Shown in pieces: positions 33,051 through 42,372 of a stretch of DNA of 56,920 bases; the stretch's first letter is position 1, and the number at the start of each line of letters is the position of its first letter. The stretch lies in the NCBI GenBank assembly GCA_021232515.1, contig JAJPOQ010000106.1, forward strand, positions 1 through 56,920, given 5' to 3'. Below the pieces are notes generated by a model that searched no databases, was not told the origin of the DNA, and was given only the letters and a program-made list of their open reading frames with translations. The position numbers were made by a program, and so were the translations under genes. The DNA is from Lentisphaeraceae bacterium (GTDB taxonomy: Bacteria > Verrucomicrobiota > Lentisphaeria > Lentisphaerales > Lentisphaeraceae).

Positions 33051-35500
33051 TTTATTTCCTCCAGAAGCTTATAAGCCTCTCGAAAACGAGGTGCTTGTTC
33101 AAGGCACTTGAGTAAGTGGCGCTTGGCAGTGATGGAGTCTTTGTTTTTAAGGAGTTTTGCTAGAGAAAAGTGGGTGTCTGTAGATGACATGAGGTCCTTA
33201 CAATTTAGCGCAGCTCGATAGTAGTTGATCGCTTCTTCTGGCTTTTTGTTCATTTCGGCTACTTTGCCAAGAGTTGTCCACGCAACTGAGGTTATAGGAT
33301 TGACTGCAATGAGTCTTTTACTGTAAGCTTTGGCAGCTTGGAAGTTCTCTTTTTCATCGTATAATTCGATGAGCCTTTTGAGGCTTTGTGGGTTATGAGC
33401 GTTTAAAGTGTGAAACGCCTCTAGTGTCTTAAGCTCATTCTCTGTATCTTCCTTAGATTCGTAAAGGTGTGCGAGTTTTTGATAAGCATTTCCTTCTTCC
33501 GTATAACTTGGGTAAAGCAGGATTATTTTTTTATAAATTTCAATTTTATCATCAACGGCAACTTCTTCGAGAAGGCTAGCTTTTATTTGCAGTGCTTGGA
33601 TGTTGTTTTGATAAGCGTGTAAAAACTTTTCAACTTGAGAATAATCGCGTGGGTCGACATCTTTTGGAAGAGGTGAGAGGTCAGCTTTATTTATAGTCTT
33701 ATCAGCTAGTTTTTGAACGAAGCTTTTAAAGTCGATATCCAATTTCTCTAAGGAGCCAAATTCAATCTTGAAGGCCTCATTTGGTGTTTTGCTCTTAGAT
33801 AGACGTTTCAGGGTTGATTTTATTTTTTCAAAGCCATGTGTTTCAACAATATATTTTACGAGTAAGCCTGATTGAAAGTAGGCAAACATGACGTCTTGAC
33901 CGTGAAAAGCTTCGTTTAGTTTAGCTACAGGATAAAGCTTCCCAGCTTTGATTTTCCCGTAAAACTCAGGAGAGAACTCCATGCCCCACTCATGTGGACC
34001 TTGCCACTCTTCATAGACTGAAATACCCTCTGTAAACCAACGAGGAACTTTTTTATTACTCAAGCCAAGAGTTACAACGTGTGCATACTCATGCCAAAGA
34101 GTTTCCTTCCAGTTCCTTACGGTTGATTGAGCACTAAAGCTTTTCATGGTGACGACATTTCCAAAGCAAATTCCAAGAGCGCCAAACTCGAGAGGGTAAG
34201 CAAAGTTTCTTATGGCAAAGTCATCGGCATCTTCAAAAAAGTCGATAAAAACTTTTCCTTTAGGTTCAAAACCATACTTACCATTTAGATCAACTCTGGC
34301 TTTACTCAGTAGTTCTTTCACTTCTTCAGCATAAATACTAGCTTCATACTTTGACATGCGAATGATAAAGTTTTCGTGCTCGATCACACTAAGCTTATCG
34401 AAAACATCTTGAAGTTGGACAAGGTTGAAAGCGGTAATGTTATATGGGTCTTTTTCATAAATTTTCTGAGCAAGTTCAAAGGCTTTGTCTGTTTGACCGA
34501 GTCTTAGGAAATTCATTGCTAGTTCAATAAGTGTTTCTTGGTTGTCTGGGTTTATTCTCAATGAATTTCTGACGTATTTATTACTCTCCTCAAAGAAGCC
34601 TTTAAATGAAAGGTACTGAGCGAGAAGAAGATCGACTTTGTAGTTGTCTCGAAATGTTTTAAGAGCTTTGCTTCTATATTCTTTAGCCAGTTGGGTTTCG
34701 CCATTTTCTAAACTATGGCATGCCATCATGGCTAAGAACTCGGGGTCTTTTTCGTTCAGCTTTTTTAATTTTGGGATTATTTCTTTTGCATTGTCTGTTC
34801 TGCTTTTAAGGATGGCTTCGAATAAGGTATGCTTAAGAGTAGGGGCGTGATTCTTATTTATTGCGTCGACTTGTTTAAGGACTTCATTATAAGTTTTACC
34901 ATCACTATCTTTAAAAGCTTTGGCTAAGTATAAGAGTATGTCAGGATCATTGGGGATTTTTTTGTTGGCTCTATTTAAGAACTTGCTAGCAGCGGCAAAG
35001 TCATCTTTGGCGAAGCAGAGGTCAGCAGCTGCCAGGTAGGCATCTTTTAATAAGGGGTCAGCTTTAAGAGCTTTTTCGTAGTAGTTCTTGATGATGTCAG
35101 TAGGTTCTGCACCATTTTCTAGTAAGACCTTACCGCAGATAACAAAGTGAATGGGTTTGTAGATGTTGTACTGGTTTTCGACTAAAAACTTTACTTTTTT
35201 GAGTACTTTCTGTGCGTCTTCAGGTTTTCCCAACATTTGGAGTATTTCTATACCTTCCTGAAGAACAGCGATGTCATAGTTTTTTGAGCTTGTTCTGTCC
35301 CATATCTCATAAGCTTTTTCATACTGTCCGAGAGTTTTGAGAAGAGCAAATTTTGTATGGATATTGGCCCAGCTATCTACCAGTTTTACAGCTTCTTCGT
35401 AGTTGCCTTCACGAAAGTGCTGGGTGAGTTTATCTTCAGCAGATATAGACAAGGTTAGAGCGCAAATGAAAAAGAAAATTATAGAAAATGGTTTTTTCAA
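33047..35500 (-). CDS. TPR-repeat protein with embedded gluzincin (peptidase MA-like) domain
   Basis: The first gene of the MoxR operon: 817 residues with a signal peptide (MKKPFSIIFFFICALTLSISA). TPR-type helical repeats fill about residues 40-380. A zinc-peptidase domain follows with LWHEYAHVVTLG (HExxH near residue 470) and, 20-odd residues on, VPRWFTEGISVYEEWQ, the distal Glu of gluzincins. A second TPR block runs from about 620 to the end. The two metal motifs are complete, so an active periplasmic metallopeptidase is plausible. Being promoter-proximal, it is likely an integral part of the system. The substrate is unknown. The start ATG is the first in a clear signal peptide. Confidence 0.83.
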   Translation of the reverse strand: MKKPFSIIFFFICALTLSISAEDKLTQHFREGNYEEAVKLVDSWANIHTKFALLKTLGQYEKAYEIWDRTSSKNYDIAVLQEGIEILQMLGKPEDAQKVLKKVKFLVENQYNIYKPIHFVICGKVLLENGAEPTDIIKNYYEKALKADPLLKDAYLAAADLCFAKDDFAAASKFLNRANKKIPNDPDILLYLAKAFKDSDGKTYNEVLKQVDAINKNHAPTLKHTLFEAILKSRTDNAKEIIPKLKKLNEKDPEFLAMMACHSLENGETQLAKEYRSKALKTFRDNYKVDLLLAQYLSFKGFFEESNKYVRNSLRINPDNQETLIELAMNFLRLGQTDKAFELAQKIYEKDPYNITAFNLVQLQDVFDKLSVIEHENFIIRMSKYEASIYAEEVKELLSKARVDLNGKYGFEPKGKVFIDFFEDADDFAIRNFAYPLEFGALGICFGNVVTMKSFSAQSTVRNWKETLWHEYAHVVTLGLSNKKVPRWFTEGISVYEEWQGPHEWGMEFSPEFYGKIKAGKLYPVAKLNEAFHGQDVMFAYFQSGLLVKYIVETHGFEKIKSTLKRLSKSKTPNEAFKIEFGSLEKLDIDFKSFVQKLADKTINKADLSPLPKDVDPRDYSQVEKFLHAYQNNIQALQIKASLLEEVAVDDKIEIYKKIILLYPSYTEEGNAYQKLAHLYESKEDTENELKTLEAFHTLNAHNPQSLKRLIELYDEKENFQAAKAYSKRLIAVNPITSVAWTTLGKVAEMNKKPEEAINYYRAALNCKDLMSSTDTHFSLAKLLKNKDSITAKRHLLKCLEQAPRFREAYKLLEEIK

Positions 35501-35631
35501 AACTGCGTCCCTGTTTCTAATGATGAATGTAAATCTAAGCTAAACTCATTCAGAAATCAATGAAGAGTTTCATATACATACAATTACGGGGATGAAATGT
35601 TCCATTTGATGCAGAATTTATGGGTTAGAAA

Positions 35632-35659
35632 AAAACTAGGCCGGCTACTGTGCCGGCCT
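35632..35659 (-). terminator. Rho-independent terminator of the 58-residue gene
   Basis: AGGCCGGC (35638-35645) and its complement (35652-35659) form an 8-bp GC-rich stem with a 6-nt loop. On the minus strand it is followed by AG and a run of seven T. It lies 27 nt after the stop of the small gene. Confidence 0.88.
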
Positions 35660-35686
35660 TCCTCCTCATGAAAAGTGTGGTCAAGT

Positions 35687-35863
35687 TTAGTGGTGAGCCC
35701 TGTTTTTATGGTACTCATCTGCTTGTTGCCAAGCGTTGATAAACTCTATCTGTTGATTCTGTAGTCTCTTCGCCATGTGTTGTTTTTTGTCGCGTTGAGC
35801 TGCAGAAATCTTCTCATTGATCAATTCAACGTATTCTTCTATAGATGGTATTATAAAACTCAT
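35687..35863 (-). CDS. Small 58-residue charged helical protein, unknown
   Basis: A short gene framed by good signals: GGGAGG ends 6 nt before the ATG at 35863, and a strong terminator follows the TAA at 35689-35687. The product starts MSFIIPSIEEYVELINEKIS and continues as a charged, Gln-rich helix (AAQRDKKQHMAKRLQNQQIE, FINAWQQADEYH), ending NRAHH. There is no signal peptide, membrane helix or Cys. I do not recognise a family. It lies between the divergent MoxR operon promoter side and the CBM protein gene. Its independent ribosome site and terminator argue for a genuinely expressed small protein, perhaps a regulator or scaffold; function is unknown. Confidence 0.75.
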   Translation of the reverse strand: MSFIIPSIEEYVELINEKISAAQRDKKQHMAKRLQNQQIEFINAWQQADEYHKNRAHH

Positions 35864-36129
35864 GACAGCCTCCCAGATCCGTTTAATATATCTTAAATAA
35901 ACTATTCTAGCCTGAAAAGGGGTATGCTGATTTTTCTTTTATTTATTTTATTTTTTAAAAATCTAATTGGTTGTTTAATGATGTAGTTGAGGAATCCAAA
36001 ATGTTGTGAAGCTTTAGCATGGTTAGGACTTTTTTGGACCTGAGTTATAAGCCGGTTATTGGCAGTGTTCTACCTAGTGTCTTATGACGAGACATATAAC
36101 ACGAATAATAGACTTAAAAGGGAGTCAAA

Positions 36130-37200
36130 ATGAAAGCGCTATCATTGAGCTGCCTCTTGTCACTATTCTTGCTTCAATCGCTGTGTGCGGTTGATTCAAT
36201 AAATCGGAACCCAAACTTTGACAATGGTTTAAAAGGGTGGGTGGTTTATAAAGGAAAAGGCATAGAGCAAACAGCTAAAGTGGAACACCGTTCGGCCTCA
36301 GGAGAAAATAAAGTTTTCATGAGGTTGCCAAAAGAAGCAACTTTAAATCAGAGCCAATATGTTAAAATTGGTCAGTATTTAAAGTTATCTAAAAATAAAA
36401 AGTACTCTTACAAAGCTCGAGTTAAGTGGATAAATCCGTCCAATAAACTCTCCAGTGCTATAGTTTCAGCCTGGTGCTTTGATGCCCCAAAAGCCTACAA
36501 TGGACAAGATGTCTGGGTGAAAAACGGCGAGTTAACAGATATACAGTTCGAGTTCTCTCCGAGTGCGACTGGAATTGTTGATTGTTACCTGGCTCTATTA
36601 ACTCACCAAGAAGGCTTTGAGAATACAGATATAGAAATCCACTCAATTAGTATTTCTGAAATTGGTGGTATCTCCAAAGTAAAAGATCCAAGACCTCGAA
36701 AAGAGAACTTGATCCTAAATGGTAGCTTTGACGAGTCTTTAAATCATTGGTTTAAGACAAGTCATAATCCCCTGACTGTAAATGGCCTCGTCGCGAGAGT
36801 TATTTCAAAAGGAGACCCTCGTTTGCACTTGGAACTACCTTCAGCGCCCAGCAATACAAAGTTGAATAATACTTGGAGTGGTTACTTTCAGACCGTGAAA
36901 CTGTATGCTGGAAATACTTATGTTTTGTCGGCAAGTGTAAACCGAATTATACCTAAAAATAAACAATATCCGACAATCCTAAATATGTTTGCTTATAAAC
37001 CAAAAACTGCTCTTGCAGAAGAAAGCTGGTTGGGCTCTGTAGACTATAAGTTTAACCGTGCCGATAAGCACCAATATTCTCAGGAAATAACTCCGACAGA
37101 AACGACTGACTATATGATCACAGTTCGAGTTTTTGGCTGGGGAAATGAAGGTCGGCCTTTCATCGTCAACGTCGATAATGTAAGCCTCAAAAGGAAGTAG
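36130..37200 (+). CDS. Secreted protein with two CBM-like jelly-roll domains
   Basis: A 356-residue exported protein (signal MKALSLSCLLSLFLLQSLCAV). It is two copies of a galactose-binding-like/CBM4_9-type jelly roll: the first opens NRNPNFDNGLKGWVVYKGKG, the second NLILNGSFDESLNHWF, each with a later YSYKARVKWI- or YVLSASVNRI-like strand and a terminal IEIHSISIS- or FIVNVDNVSL-like strand. The N-x-N/S-F-D-x-G/S-L-x-x-W opening is the hallmark of carbohydrate-binding modules that bind exposed glycans. No catalytic domain is attached. It lies 118 bases before module C, so it may supply substrate binding for that module. RBS AGGGAG precedes the ATG. Confidence 0.72.
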   Translation: MKALSLSCLLSLFLLQSLCAVDSINRNPNFDNGLKGWVVYKGKGIEQTAKVEHRSASGENKVFMRLPKEATLNQSQYVKIGQYLKLSKNKKYSYKARVKWINPSNKLSSAIVSAWCFDAPKAYNGQDVWVKNGELTDIQFEFSPSATGIVDCYLALLTHQEGFENTDIEIHSISISEIGGISKVKDPRPRKENLILNGSFDESLNHWFKTSHNPLTVNGLVARVISKGDPRLHLELPSAPSNTKLNNTWSGYFQTVKLYAGNTYVLSASVNRIIPKNKQYPTILNMFAYKPKTALAEESWLGSVDYKFNRADKHQYSQEITPTETTDYMITVRVFGWGNEGRPFIVNVDNVSLKRK

Positions 37201-37318
37201 TTTTTTACATTTAAAATAAAAATATCCAAAAATTTTCATTTTTGTTGAAATTGTCACATTTCTCATGCGTTAAATATATATAAACGTGTATTGAAAATTG
37301 TATATGTAAGGTTTTAAT

Positions 37319-39667
37319 GTGAAAATTTTTATAGTTATTTTGGCGCTAAGTACTCAGTACTTAGCGGCAACTTCCTTTAACCAGATCATGGAGAATCATT
37401 GTGTTGATTGTCATGGTGGAAGTAAAACAAAAGGTGATGTGAACTTAACGGTGTTGGATTCGAAAGAGTCTTTTTACACTTACTACGACATGCTCAAGAG
37501 CATTTATAGTCAGGTTGAATCTGGCGAAATGCCCCCCGAAAAGAAATCCAAGATGACTGCCGACGAGCGCAAATTCTTGGTTGATTATTTATCTTCATTC
37601 TTTGATAAGTTGGAGAATACGGATTCGCAGAAGACTGGACCAACGAGAGTTCGAAGACTAACTGCTTATGAGTATGACAATACAGTAAAGTCTATAACTG
37701 GCCTCGACCTGCATCTGTCAGAAAACTTTACAGTTGATGGTGGCGGAGGAGAGGGTTTTACCAACGACTCGGCGATCTTGGGTGTTTCCCCGCTTCAGTT
37801 TGAGAAGTACCTGCAAGCCGCTGAAGTTATATCGACTCACTCTCGCTTTGACATTCACAAAGGTTTCAGTTTTACACCGCGTCAAGATTTACCTAGAACG
37901 AAGCAACAAAGTATTGATCAGATAAAGTACGACATGAATGGTGTCGTTGCGCGCATACGTCCTCCCGATTTTAATTATGAGCGATACTTACCAAAGCTTA
38001 TGTTGGCGACAAATGACTATAATTTAAGTCGAAATAAGGCTGCTGATTTACCCAAGATTTTAGCTGGGTATAAAGTGGATAAGTATTCCCTAAAGAAAGC
38101 TCTTACTTACTTTTCTAGTTCTTCAGGTAAAGCGGTTATCGAGCGCGATGCACTTCAGCCTTGGTTTAAGTTGCGTCAACATAAGTACGATAAGCAAATG
38201 GCCCAGGAGTTAGCGGCTGAATTTACTAAAGTGTACTTGGAAAGCTTTAAGAAAGTTAATGAAGTGAAAGGCCTGAAAAAACGTTCTTATACTTCTTTCC
38301 AAGAAAATATCGAAAAGCTTTTTATCTATACAAATGCTGAGTTGGCGCTTTTGGTGAAGAAGGACGAGCTAGAGAGGTATCAAAAGCTTGCAAGCACTAA
38401 AGACTTACTGGAAAAAGGTATGCGCTCTAAGTATCGCTCAACTTTTGCCAAACAAGTCATGCCTCATATAAGTGACTTTATGCTAAAGGTTCATCGTCAT
38501 CCACCAGATAAAAGCGAGTTGCTCGAGATGACAAAAGACTTTATCAAAGCAACTGGTGACTTTGGTATAGACGTTGCCGCTAGATTGTTTGTTATACGTA
38601 CCTTTGCATCCATGAAGTTTATCTTCCGTTTTGAACGCAAAACAGGTAAGCCTTCAAAGATAAATGATTACGAGTTGGCCTCACGACTTTCTTACTTTAT
38701 TTGGAGTATGCCTCCAGATGCTGAGTTGTTAAAGTTAGCGAAAGAGAAGAAACTCAGTGAACCAAAGGTTTTAGAAGCTCAAGTTAAGCGCTTGATTAAG
38801 AATAAAAAGTCTAGTGCTTTAGCGAAAAACTTTGGCGCTCAGTGGCTGAAATACGGTGAGATTTTAGAATCTGAGGGACCGAGTAAAGATAAGTTCCCTG
38901 AGTTTAACAAGTCGCTTGCAAAGGACATGTATAAAGAGTCAGCGATTTGCTTTGAGTATCTCGTGAAAGCCGACCGCAGTGTTTTGGAAGTGATCGATTC
39001 AGACTACAGTTTTATGAACAGTAAGTTAGAAAGGCACTATGGCATAGGAAAGGGTTTTTCAGGCTTCAAAAAGGTTTCATTGAAAGATAAAAATCGCGGT
39101 GGGATCCTTGGTCATGCTAGTATCTTAACTTTGACGTCTTACCCGCAGCGCACGAGTCCTGTTTTGCGTGGCAACTGGATTATCAATGCTTTGCTAGGGA
39201 CGCCAACACCGCCACCACCAGCGAATGTTGACATCCTTGATGATGAAGAAACGTTCAATTCTAAACTGTCTCTCAAAGAACAACTGGCGAAGCACCGAAA
39301 CTCGGCGAACTGCTCAAGCTGTCACCAAAGAATCGACCCACTTGGCTTTCCTCTTGAAAACTATGACCCGATTGGTCGTTGGCGAGAAAAATATACCAAC
39401 GCACCGATTGATGCAGTCGGAGAGTTGAAGACTGGTAAGAAGCTCGATGGACCACAGGATCTTAAGAAATACCTTCTCAAAAATAAAGATCTCTTTTTAA
39501 AGAATATGTCTCGAAAACTTTTGGGTTATGCCCTTGGTCGCAAGGTTTATCACTTCGACTACTACATCATCAATAAGATGGTCGACAGCGCGAAAAAGAA
39601 TGAGTATCGCTTTTCTGCTTTAGTCACCGAGATAGTGAATAGTTATCAATTTCAGCATAAGAATTAG
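37319..39667 (+). CDS. DUF1592/DUF1588-type diheme cytochrome, module C
   Basis: A 782-residue paralogue of the 2412-4760 protein and collinear with it throughout. It has a signal peptide (MKIFIVILALSTQYLAA) and heme 1 CVDCH near residue 28. DUF1587 reads TRVRRLTAYEYDNTVKSITG, then KVHRHPPDKSELLEM (DUF1595) and YELASRLSYFIWSMPPD (DUF1592). DUF1588 is GGILGHASILTLTSYPQRTS with heme 2 CSSCHQRIDPLGF, and DUF1585 is RKLLGYALGRKVYHFD. The start is GTG at 37319, 6 nt after TAAGG. The DUF1552 partner begins 9 nt after the stop. The two proteins look over half identical, implying a whole-module duplication. Confidence 0.9.
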   Translation: MKIFIVILALSTQYLAATSFNQIMENHCVDCHGGSKTKGDVNLTVLDSKESFYTYYDMLKSIYSQVESGEMPPEKKSKMTADERKFLVDYLSSFFDKLENTDSQKTGPTRVRRLTAYEYDNTVKSITGLDLHLSENFTVDGGGGEGFTNDSAILGVSPLQFEKYLQAAEVISTHSRFDIHKGFSFTPRQDLPRTKQQSIDQIKYDMNGVVARIRPPDFNYERYLPKLMLATNDYNLSRNKAADLPKILAGYKVDKYSLKKALTYFSSSSGKAVIERDALQPWFKLRQHKYDKQMAQELAAEFTKVYLESFKKVNEVKGLKKRSYTSFQENIEKLFIYTNAELALLVKKDELERYQKLASTKDLLEKGMRSKYRSTFAKQVMPHISDFMLKVHRHPPDKSELLEMTKDFIKATGDFGIDVAARLFVIRTFASMKFIFRFERKTGKPSKINDYELASRLSYFIWSMPPDAELLKLAKEKKLSEPKVLEAQVKRLIKNKKSSALAKNFGAQWLKYGEILESEGPSKDKFPEFNKSLAKDMYKESAICFEYLVKADRSVLEVIDSDYSFMNSKLERHYGIGKGFSGFKKVSLKDKNRGGILGHASILTLTSYPQRTSPVLRGNWIINALLGTPTPPPPANVDILDDEETFNSKLSLKEQLAKHRNSANCSSCHQRIDPLGFPLENYDPIGRWREKYTNAPIDAVGELKTGKKLDGPQDLKKYLLKNKDLFLKNMSRKLLGYALGRKVYHFDYYIINKMVDSAKKNEYRFSALVTEIVNSYQFQHKN

Positions 39668-39676
39668 GAGCCAGTT

Positions 39677-40960
39677 ATGAATAAAATAGATAGAAGAACA
39701 GTTCTGCGTGGTGCTGCTGGCGTCGCTCTTGGATTACCATGGTTAGAAGCGATGGGTTCCAGTATTTTAAATGGCAATACTCGACTGGCATTTTTATTTA
39801 TGCCGAATGGAGTGAATGAGTCTCAGTGGGATCCAAAAGGTAAGGGCAGTAACTACTCTTTGCCTTACTCTCTTGAGCCACTTAATGCTTTGAAAGATGA
39901 CTTTAACTTACACTCAAATCTGTACCACCCAGGTGCTCAAACTGGTGATGGCCATTACTCAAAAACGGCAAATTTCCTATCTGGTAAGCATGTTAAGAAA
40001 TCGACCAGTGACTTGTTCTGTGGAGTTTCAGCGGACCAAGTTGCCGCTAAGTATATCGGTCAAAATAGTTACTTGCCGAGTATTGAGTTAGGAGTGAAAA
40101 AGACAAATATATTTGTCGATACAAATGTCGGCTTTACAACAGCTTATGGCGGTCACATTTCATGGACGAGTGAAACCGTTCCAGCTCCGAAAGAAATAAT
40201 TCCATCGCAAGCTTTTCAAAGACTTTTTAAAGGTGCTAAGCAGAAGACGAGTACAGCAGAAGAAACGAAGAGTATTCTCGATTATATAAAAGAAGATACT
40301 ATTCGCATGAAGAAGTATCTCGGGCGTGAAGATAGCTACAGAATTGAGCAGTATTTTAGTTCTGTAAGATCTCTTGAGAGACGAATTCAGCGTGCGGCGA
40401 AAGATTCATATCAACTACCAAGAGATGCCGTAAATCCCAAGAAAGGTATACCTGAGAACTACGGTGAACATGTTGACCTTATGCTAGACATAATGGTGTT
40501 GGCATTTCAGACAAATAGGACAAAGATTGCGACATTTATGTTTGGCAACTCAGTCTCTCCTCAAAAGTTTGATTTCCTAAATGGCGTTGAGGGCGGCCAC
40601 CATGAACTGTCGCATACTGCAGGAGATAAGAAAAAAGAGCACATGATTGGTACTATTACTCGTTACCATATCGAGCGCTATGCAAGATTTTTAGCGAAGA
40701 TGAAAGCCGTTAAAGAAGGCAATAAAACACTTCTTGATAATAGCTTAGTTCTGATGGGTTCAGGCCTTAAAAACGCCAATGCACACCGAGCGATAAATTT
40801 ACCGCTCATTGTTGCAGGTAAAGGTGGCGGTAAGGTTAAGACAGGCGAGCACAAAGTTCACAGACCTAAATCAAAGATGAATAATCTATTGTTAGGAATG
40901 ATGCAGACTGCAGGCTGTCCGCTTAAGACCTTCAATGACTCAGATGGCAGTATCATCTGA
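39677..40960 (+). CDS. DUF1552 protein with Tat signal, module C
   Basis: A 427-residue paralogue of the module A DUF1552 protein: Tat signal MNKIDRRTVLRGAAGVALG, then LAFLFMPNGVNESQWDPKG, LDIMVLAFQTNRTKIATFMF and LLDNSLVLMGSGLKNANAH, ending TAGCPLKTFNDSDG. RBS AGGAG precedes the ATG. It is the second gene of a run that continues without a gap into a pseudopilin gene starting 1 nt after this stop. That junction is not present in module A, which ends in a terminator. Confidence 0.88.
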   Translation: MNKIDRRTVLRGAAGVALGLPWLEAMGSSILNGNTRLAFLFMPNGVNESQWDPKGKGSNYSLPYSLEPLNALKDDFNLHSNLYHPGAQTGDGHYSKTANFLSGKHVKKSTSDLFCGVSADQVAAKYIGQNSYLPSIELGVKKTNIFVDTNVGFTTAYGGHISWTSETVPAPKEIIPSQAFQRLFKGAKQKTSTAEETKSILDYIKEDTIRMKKYLGREDSYRIEQYFSSVRSLERRIQRAAKDSYQLPRDAVNPKKGIPENYGEHVDLMLDIMVLAFQTNRTKIATFMFGNSVSPQKFDFLNGVEGGHHELSHTAGDKKKEHMIGTITRYHIERYARFLAKMKAVKEGNKTLLDNSLVLMGSGLKNANAHRAINLPLIVAGKGGGKVKTGEHKVHRPKSKMNNLLLGMMQTAGCPLKTFNDSDGSII

Positions 40961-40961
40961 C

Positions 40962-41606
40962 ATGAAAGCTAAATTTACATTAATTGAGCTTTTAGTGGTC
41001 GTTGCGATCATTGGTGTTTTAACTTCGATGCTTATGCCGGCGATAGGTAAAGCACGAAGAAAAGCCACAGCTGCAGTTTGTGTAAGTAATCTTAAAAATG
41101 TAAGTATTGGAGTCACTCTTTATCTTGACGGTAACGGTGACTTTTTCCCATCTCAAGGCAACTCTTGGGATGCTCTAGACTACTACGACGGAGACAACTT
41201 GAACTCCACTCTCTTTGGTAACTACCAAGTTCCAGTGGATCAAATCCTCGATGCGAAAGAAGTGTTTAAGTGCCCGGCAGGTCGCAAGACTGACCCAGCA
41301 GAAGCTTTTGCTTATGACTACGCCATGAACGCGGCCTTACACAACTACAACGATACTTTTTTATCGATCGGGGCTTTAGAAAAGCCATCAGAAGTTTTAG
41401 TAAATGCCGATACAAACTTTGAATGGATTCAGCCCAATCCAGGGAATCGAATAGAAGTCCGTCATGGTAGAAATGTAAATATCTCTTGGGCAGATGGCCA
41501 TGTATCTCAGACATCTTGGCAGAGATTATATAATAACGCTCAATGGGGCCATTTTAGTTCAAATACAGCTTTCAGTTACACCGGTGATTTTACTTTTTTA
41601 GAGTGA
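40962..41606 (+). CDS. Type II pseudopilin with H-X9-DG domain (copy 1)
   Basis: A 214-residue prepilin-like protein. The N-terminus MKAKFTLIELLVVVAIIGVL is a class III (prepilin peptidase) signal with Glu5 of the mature form (cleavage before Phe expected), followed by the hydrophobic helix. The C-terminal domain ends with RHGRNVNISWADGH, which fits exactly the H-X9-DG processing-associated motif seen in Planctomycete and Lentisphaera pseudopilins. The ATG at 40962 is chosen because it starts at the signal and lies 1 nt after the DUF1552 stop; the longer frame from 40935 would overlap that gene. Translational coupling to module C is likely. Function: minor pseudopilin of a type II-like secretion or fibre system. 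Confidence 0.87.
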   Translation: MKAKFTLIELLVVVAIIGVLTSMLMPAIGKARRKATAAVCVSNLKNVSIGVTLYLDGNGDFFPSQGNSWDALDYYDGDNLNSTLFGNYQVPVDQILDAKEVFKCPAGRKTDPAEAFAYDYAMNAALHNYNDTFLSIGALEKPSEVLVNADTNFEWIQPNPGNRIEVRHGRNVNISWADGHVSQTSWQRLYNNAQWGHFSSNTAFSYTGDFTFLE

Positions 41607-41637
41607 TGTTCTTGGCTCAAAGGGAGTAATGAAATCC

Positions 41638-41679
41638 TTTCAGACTAAGACCTTAAGGTGACGGGTAGTTCGTCTGAAA
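41638..41679 (+). promoter_or_regulatory. Hairpin between the two pseudopilin genes
   Basis: TTTCAGAC (41638-41645) pairs with GTCTGAAA (41672-41679), enclosing a CCTTAAGG palindrome. No T run follows, so it is more likely an mRNA processing or stability hairpin or a leader structure for the second pilin than a terminator. Confidence 0.45.
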
Positions 41680-41727
41680 AATGCGATCGTTCTTTTAAAA
41701 AATGATTCAGATAGGGTGCCTGCTACA

Positions 41728-42372
41728 ATGAAACAAAAATTTACTTTGATTGAGCTTCTAGTTGTCGTGGCGATAATCGGCATTCTCTCTTCGATGCTTT
41801 TACCGGCTATTGGCAAAGCACGAGCTAAAGCTAGAGCTGGAGTTTGTGTGAGTAATTTAAAGAACGTTGCTGTTGGCGTTATTTTATATGTCGACGGTAA
41901 TAACGACTATTTTCCAAAGCAGAAAAACACTTATGACCCCATTGCCTATTATGAGAATGATAGTTTGAGTATTATCCTCTGGGGAAGTTACCAAGTGGTG
42001 ATTGATCAGATACTGGAATCGAAAGATGTCTTCAAATGTCCAGCAAGTTTACAGGCTGATCCGGCAGCTTCCTTTAGTTATGATTTAGCAATGAATGCAG
42101 CACTGCATTCTTATAACGAAACACATGTATCTATTAATGCTCTTTCAAAACCTTCAGAGGTATTGGTAAATGCCGATACTAACTCTAGTTGGCTTCAGCC
42201 ATCTATTGGTAGCAGGATTGAAGTTCGACATGGCAATAATGTCAATACATCATGGGTGGATGGCCATGTAGAGGCAAAGTCGTGGCGTTCACTATACAAT
42301 AATGCGCAGTGGGGGCACTTCATTGTAGATACTCCCTTTAGTTATGCAGGCAGCTTTACTTTTGCAGAGTAA
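41728..42372 (+). CDS. Type II pseudopilin with H-X9-DG domain (copy 2)
   Basis: A 214-residue tandem paralogue of the preceding gene, alignable end to end: MKQKFTLIELLVVVAIIGIL, then KARAGVCVSNLKNVAVGVIL, DVFKCPASLQADPAASFSYD and RHGNNVNTSWVDGH (H-X9-DG). The two proteins share most residues, including the terminal NNAQWGHF-x5-FSY-x-G-x-FTF-x-E. The ATG at 41728 begins the prepilin signal; an in-frame GTG at 41716 is an alternative, but AGGG lies in the right region only for the ATG. Divergence is concentrated in the middle, as expected if the pair was duplicated and then specialised for different partners. Confidence 0.87.
   Translation: MKQKFTLIELLVVVAIIGILSSMLLPAIGKARAKARAGVCVSNLKNVAVGVILYVDGNNDYFPKQKNTYDPIAYYENDSLSIILWGSYQVVIDQILESKDVFKCPASLQADPAASFSYDLAMNAALHSYNETHVSINALSKPSEVLVNADTNSSWLQPSIGSRIEVRHGNNVNTSWVDGHVEAKSWRSLYNNAQWGHFIVDTPFSYAGSFTFAE

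Noticed and set aside
41638..41679. A transcription terminator or known riboswitch between the pseudopilin genes
   Set aside because: The hairpin is not followed by a T run, and no conserved riboswitch core (for example of the cyclic di-GMP class) can be matched.
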